A stretch of DNA of 9,127 nucleotides. Source: PALSA-1196 sp036833805. GTDB taxonomy: Bacteria; Pseudomonadota; Gammaproteobacteria; Steroidobacterales; Steroidobacteraceae. The translations under genes and the position numbers were made by a program. The stretch is taken from the NCBI GenBank assembly GCA_036833805.1, contig DAITPA010000063.1, forward strand, positions 1-9,127, written 5' to 3'. Each line of letters begins with the position of its first letter. Position 1 is the stretch's first letter. Shown piece by piece: positions 5,472-9,127 of the stretch. The notes under the pieces were generated by a model that was not told the origin of the DNA, made no database searches, and saw only the letters and a program-made list of their open reading frames with translations.

Positions 5472-7379
5472 CTAAGGGTCCGCCGCTTGCGGGCCGGCGA
5501 AGGGCGGCCCGGGCGGCGCCTCGGACGTACTCTTTGCGGGATTCAGGACACACCGGAATTGAATTTCCCCGATCGTCATCACATCGCCGTCGCTCAAGAA
5601 CAGGCGGGAAACCTTCCGGCCATTCACGATGACCCCATTGGTGCTGTTCAAGTCCTCGATAATGAGGTCACGCAGGCCCTTGAGCAGTAAGGCGTGATGC
5701 CGGCTCACCGATTGGGAATCGATGTGCAATTCGCAGTCCGGAGCGCGTCCGATGCGGGTTCGGCGCCCCAAGGTGTAGGTAGCCTCGTGCCCGGCGTCGA
5801 TCCGGACCAATTGGGCCGGCCAATCCGCGCTCAAGGCGGGACCCGCGCTAGGCACCGGCGTGGCGCCCAGTCTTTCGATGCTGGTCTGAATGCGCCCCAG
5901 CGCGTTGGCATTGTTGCTCTCGCTGCGCTCCAAGCGGCGAATCATGAATTCGCGCTCCTCCAGAGCGCCACGAGTTCGTTCCAGGGTGGCGCGCAGGTTG
6001 CGATTTTCTTCGCTGAGTTGCTCGACGCCCGCGGCCTTGAGCGCCAATTCGTCGTTCGCGCGCTTGAGGTCCGCCTGGATCGACTGAACCGGCCGGCGTG
6101 CCTCGTTCAAATGCGCCATGAGCACCGTCAATTCCTGCTCGTGCGTTTCGGCCTCCGCTTTGAACTGTGCGATCTGTTGCGCCTCCTGAGCGCTCAATGT
6201 GCGCGCCTGTGCGAGCGCCTGATCGCGTGCACCGATCTCGGCGCGCAAGCGCTCGCATTCGGCCTTGAGCGCTTCGCTACGGGCCGCAAGCTCCTCGCGA
6301 GCGTGGGCCCTCTCCTTGAGCTCTTGTGCGCTCTTGGCGATCGCTGCCGCATCGGTGGCGGCCACGCTGCGCAGATTCGCGATCGCTTCTTCCTGCTCGA
6401 TGAGTTTGCCGCTCAGCGCGGCGGCCGTCTGTTTGAGCCGGTCGCGCTCCGCCAGCAGCACCCCATGTCCCGCGCGCACCGCACTCATCTTCGCGTCCCA
6501 CTCGAGGAACCTGTTCTGATCGAAGCCGCGGCGCCATTCGCGCGTGCGCAGAATTTCCAGATAAGAGCCCGCCTGCCTCGATACGGCGCTTAATTCCTGC
6601 CGCGTCACGTTCAGTTCGTGTTCGCCTCGCTTGATCTGCTCCGCGAGCGCATTCAAGGATCGCCGCGCCTCCTGCAACTCGAGCGCGCTCGCCTCGGCGC
6701 CGCTTCGCAGATCTTGTATCTGCGCTTCCAACTGCGCGCTCGCTTGCGAGCGCGCCTCGAGAGCGGGAACCACTTTGGCGTGCTCCCGCTGCAGTGCGTA
6801 CAACTGTGCGTCGCGCTCGCCGAGCGAATGCAGCACCTGCACGATCGTGGCGTCGCGTGCCACGAGCGAATCGCGCAGGGTGCGCATTTCGCTTTGGTGG
6901 CGCTCCCAGTCGCGCAGAATCTCATCGACGCGGGTGCGAGAGGCTTCCGCGGCCGCTTTCTTCTCGGCCAGCGCCAGATCCAAGTCGCGGGTTCGACGCT
7001 GCTCCCCAGCCACCGCCGCCTGCGCCGCCGCCAGGTCGGCTGCGAGCGCGTTGGCGCGTGCCACCGCGACGGCCTCCGCGTCGCGAATCTTCTCGTACAA
7101 TCGGCTGAGCGCCTCGTACTCGGCGCTTTGCCGGGCAATTCGTTCTTCGATCGAACGCACGTTTTCGGCGAGCGATGGCAGGTCGACCCGCGGCGGGCGC
7201 GCGAAATCAGAGAGCGCCGTCCGGTTCGCCGTAGCGGGCGGCCCCGCGGGCAGCGCCGCATGATCGAGCGGCACCGAGTCATCCTGCACATCCTGATCGG
7301 CGATCGTACCCTCGAGGATCGGCAGCTTGTCGGTCCGATCGAGTTCGCTTTCCTCGGAGTGAGTGTTGTCCGCCGCCAT
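5472..7379 (-). CDS. Long coiled-coil protein with C-terminal FHA domain, function unknown
   Basis: A 635-residue protein I cannot assign to a named family. Residues 1-65 are acidic and probably disordered. Residues about 70-500 are almost entirely Ala/Glu/Arg/Leu-rich heptad sequence, predicted as long coiled coil, interrupted near 278-300 by an aromatic stretch (REWRRGFDQNRFLEWDAKM). Residues about 520-612 form an FHA phosphothreonine-binding domain with the expected residues: IGR (Gly544, Arg545), SVSRHH (Ser559, Arg560, His562) and LNSTNG (Asn578-Gly582). A Pro-rich tail ends the protein. I see no signal peptide or membrane segment, so it is probably cytoplasmic. ATG at 7379 has AAGGAG five bases upstream and follows the uvrB stop by 14 bases, so the two genes are likely cotranscribed. 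No Ser/Thr kinase or phosphatase is in the window. A scaffold or phosphoprotein-reader role is inference from the domains; a DNA-repair role is suggested only by the neighbour. Confidence 0.88.
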   Translation of the reverse strand: MAADNTHSEESELDRTDKLPILEGTIADQDVQDDSVPLDHAALPAGPPATANRTALSDFARPPRVDLPSLAENVRSIEERIARQSAEYEALSRLYEKIRDAEAVAVARANALAADLAAAQAAVAGEQRRTRDLDLALAEKKAAAEASRTRVDEILRDWERHQSEMRTLRDSLVARDATIVQVLHSLGERDAQLYALQREHAKVVPALEARSQASAQLEAQIQDLRSGAEASALELQEARRSLNALAEQIKRGEHELNVTRQELSAVSRQAGSYLEILRTREWRRGFDQNRFLEWDAKMSAVRAGHGVLLAERDRLKQTAAALSGKLIEQEEAIANLRSVAATDAAAIAKSAQELKERAHAREELAARSEALKAECERLRAEIGARDQALAQARTLSAQEAQQIAQFKAEAETHEQELTVLMAHLNEARRPVQSIQADLKRANDELALKAAGVEQLSEENRNLRATLERTRGALEEREFMIRRLERSESNNANALGRIQTSIERLGATPVPSAGPALSADWPAQLVRIDAGHEATYTLGRRTRIGRAPDCELHIDSQSVSRHHALLLKGLRDLIIEDLNSTNGVIVNGRKVSRLFLSDGDVMTIGEIQFRCVLNPAKSTSEAPPGPPFAGPQAADP

Positions 7380-7393
7380 TGGCTCTCCTTGCT

Positions 7394-9127
7394 CTAGCCG
7401 ACGAGCGTGCTCGGCACGCCGAACGCCGAGTGGCGCAACCTTTGAATCTCGTCGCGCAGGCGCGCGGCCTGTTCGAATTCAAGATTTCGCGCAAGCTTCA
7501 TCATTTCGGCTTCCAGCTTCTTGATCCGCTTGAGCGCCTGTTCGGGCGGCAGCAAGGAATAGTCCACGTTCGACTCGCGCACTTCGGCGCCTTGCACGGC
7601 GCGCGCACCCTCCATCACGTCGCTCACCGCCTTGACGATCGTACGCGGCGTGATCCCGTGCTGCGCATTGAATTCGATCTGCTTGTTGCGGCGTCGATCG
7701 GTTTCCGCGATCGCCCGCTCGATCGACCCGGTTCGCAGGTCCGCGTACAGAATGGCCTTGCCGCGCACATTGCGCGCAGCGCGGCCGATCGTCTGAATCA
7801 ACGAGCCCTCGGAGCGCAGGAACCCCTCTTTGTCGGCATCGAGGATGGCGACCAGGGACACTTCGGGCATGTCGAGCCCCTCGCGCAGCAAATTGATGCC
7901 GACGATGACGTCGAACTTCCCCAAGCGCAGATCGCGGACGATTTCCGAGCGCTCCACGGTCTCGATATCCGAATGCAGGTAGCGAACCTTCACGCCGTGT
8001 TCGTCGAGATATTCGGTCAGGTCCTCCGCCATTCGCTTGGTGAGAGTAGTGACCAGCACGCGTTCGCCTGCCTGAGAGCGCAGTCGGATCTCCGACAGCA
8101 AATCGTCGACCTGCGCTCGCACCGGACGCACCTCAACGACCGGGTCGATCAGGCCCGTGGGACGCACCACCTGCTCGACGATCTGGCCGGAAACTCGCTT
8201 TTCATGAGGCCTCGGAGTCGCGGATACATAGATGGTCTGCGGCGCCAAGCGTTCGAACTCCTCGAAACGCAATGGCCGGTTGTCGAGCGCCGAGGGCAGC
8301 CGAAATCCGTACTCGACCAGGGTCTCCTTGCGCGATCGATCGCCCTTGTACATCGCGCCGAGTTGGGGAACCGTCTGGTGGCTCTCGTCGATCACGAGCA
8401 GCGCGTCCTTGGGCAGATAATCGAACAAACACGGCGGCGGTTCACCCGGCTCGCGGCCCGACAGATAGCGCGAGTAATTTTCGATTCCGGCGCAATAGCC
8501 CACTTCGTTCATCATTTCGAGATCGAACAGGGTGCGTTGCTGCAGACGCTGCGCTTCCACGAGCTTGCCCGCCTCATTCAATTCCATCAGCCGCGTGCGC
8601 AATTCGCCGCGAATCTCCTCGACCGCCTCGCGCACCCGCTCCTTCGGCGTCACGTAATGCGTCGATGGGTACACCGTGAGGCGCGGCACCCGGCGCAGCA
8701 CCTCGCCGGTGAGCGGATCGAAGAAGCTCAGCGCCTCGATCTTCTCGTCGAACAATTCGACCCGCACCGCCTCGCGCTCCGACTCCGCGGGGAAGATATC
8801 GATGACATCGCCGCGAACCCGGTAGGTGCCCTGCTGCAAGTCGATCTCGTTGCGCGTGTACTGCATGTCGGCAAGACGCCGCAGCAGCTTGCGCTGCTCG
8901 AGGACGTCGCCGCGCGACATGTGCAGCACCATGCTCAGGTAAGCTTGCGGATCCCCAAGGCCGTAAATCGCCGACACCGTCGCAACGATGATGGCGTCGG
9001 GCCGTTCGAGCAGCGCCTTGGTCGCAGATAAGCGCATCTGCTCGATGTGCTCGTTGATCGAGGCGTCCTTCTCGATGAAGGTGTCGGACGCCGGCACGTA
9101 GGCCTCCGGCTGGTAGTAGTCGTAGTA
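7394..9127 (-). CDS. uvrB: UvrABC excision nuclease subunit B, 5' end cut off by the window
   Basis: Damage-verification helicase of nucleotide excision repair; it is loaded by UvrA and then recruits UvrC for incision. The visible 577 residues begin YYDYYQPEAYVPASDTF, the DNA-inserting beta-hairpin (E. coli Tyr92 onward). About 91 N-terminal residues with the Walker A loop are therefore off the edge. Further on come the Walker B box LLVIDESH (visible residues 243-250), SATP (302-305), motif IV TTLTKRMAEDLTEYL, motif V INLLREGLDMPEVSL and motif VI SLIQTIGRAARN. The C-terminal UVR domain (about 525-567, LEAEMMKLARNLEFEQAARL) is the part that contacts UvrC. The stop is TAG at 7394-7396. The inferred full length of about 668 matches E. 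coli (673). After SATP the run RPHEKRVSG differs from the commoner GxYELxxSG form, but the length is kept. Confidence 0.97.
   Translation of the reverse strand, partial: YYDYYQPEAYVPASDTFIEKDASINEHIEQMRLSATKALLERPDAIIVATVSAIYGLGDPQAYLSMVLHMSRGDVLEQRKLLRRLADMQYTRNEIDLQQGTYRVRGDVIDIFPAESEREAVRVELFDEKIEALSFFDPLTGEVLRRVPRLTVYPSTHYVTPKERVREAVEEIRGELRTRLMELNEAGKLVEAQRLQQRTLFDLEMMNEVGYCAGIENYSRYLSGREPGEPPPCLFDYLPKDALLVIDESHQTVPQLGAMYKGDRSRKETLVEYGFRLPSALDNRPLRFEEFERLAPQTIYVSATPRPHEKRVSGQIVEQVVRPTGLIDPVVEVRPVRAQVDDLLSEIRLRSQAGERVLVTTLTKRMAEDLTEYLDEHGVKVRYLHSDIETVERSEIVRDLRLGKFDVIVGINLLREGLDMPEVSLVAILDADKEGFLRSEGSLIQTIGRAARNVRGKAILYADLRTGSIERAIAETDRRRNKQIEFNAQHGITPRTIVKAVSDVMEGARAVQGAEVRESNVDYSLLPPEQALKRIKKLEAEMMKLARNLEFEQAARLRDEIQRLRHSAFGVPSTLVG

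Noticed and set aside
5284..5553. 89-codon minus-strand frame running through the tRNA
   Set aside because: It runs through the whole tRNA-Val and into the FHA gene in another frame. The tRNA fold explains the sequence.
5694..7397. Two long plus-strand open frames (299 and 259 codons) opposite the FHA gene
   Set aside because: They are antisense shadows of a repetitive Ala/Glu/Arg/Leu coiled-coil gene. Their Leu/Arg/Ala-rich translation follows directly from complementing its codons.
7379..9031. 550-codon open frame on the plus strand opposite uvrB
   Set aside because: It mirrors a fully conserved UvrB on the other strand. Long antisense frames are common in GC-rich genes, and its His/Arg/Gln-rich product resembles no family I know.

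Overview
The window is a chromosomal housekeeping locus in which every gene I can support lies on the minus strand. Read in the direction of transcription (from 9127 down to 1) the order is uvrB (5' end cut off), a 635-residue coiled-coil/FHA protein, tRNA-Val(GAC), thrS (interrupted by 100 N), infC, rpmI, rplT, pheS and pheT (3' end cut off). Base composition is GC-rich, with G or C favoured at third codon positions. The thrS-infC-rpmI-rplT-pheS-pheT order and the resemblance of the proteins to their E. coli counterparts point to a proteobacterium. Gamma is my first guess and beta is not excluded; I cannot name a genus. The N run inside thrS shows this is a draft scaffold.

Region 9127-7394 holds UvrB from the beta-hairpin onward. 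Fourteen bases later, behind a good Shine-Dalgarno, the FHA gene starts, so the two are probably cotranscribed. Region 5471-5275 is the only true intergenic zone of any size. It holds a candidate sigma70-type promoter, the tRNA-Val gene with encoded CCA, and a 13-base perfect inverted repeat that brackets the tRNA. No intrinsic terminator is visible between the tRNA and thrS.

Region 5274-1 is a dense translation operon: threonyl-tRNA synthetase, initiation factor IF3, ribosomal proteins L35 and L20, and both subunits of phenylalanyl-tRNA synthetase. Coupling is tight. infC starts 22 bases inside thrS at an ATC codon behind a GGAGG site, and pheT starts in a GTGA overlap with pheS. Three of the six operon genes use non-ATG starts (ATC for infC, GTG for rpmI and pheT). 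Two intercistronic hairpins, upstream of rpmI and of pheS, lack T-tracts and so look like RNA structure or processing sites, not terminators.

I found no mobile element, CRISPR array, phage gene or clearly new system. The least explained item is the FHA/coiled-coil protein next to uvrB. The next most interesting are the helix predicted to close the tRNA-Val precursor and the start-codon arrangement of infC.
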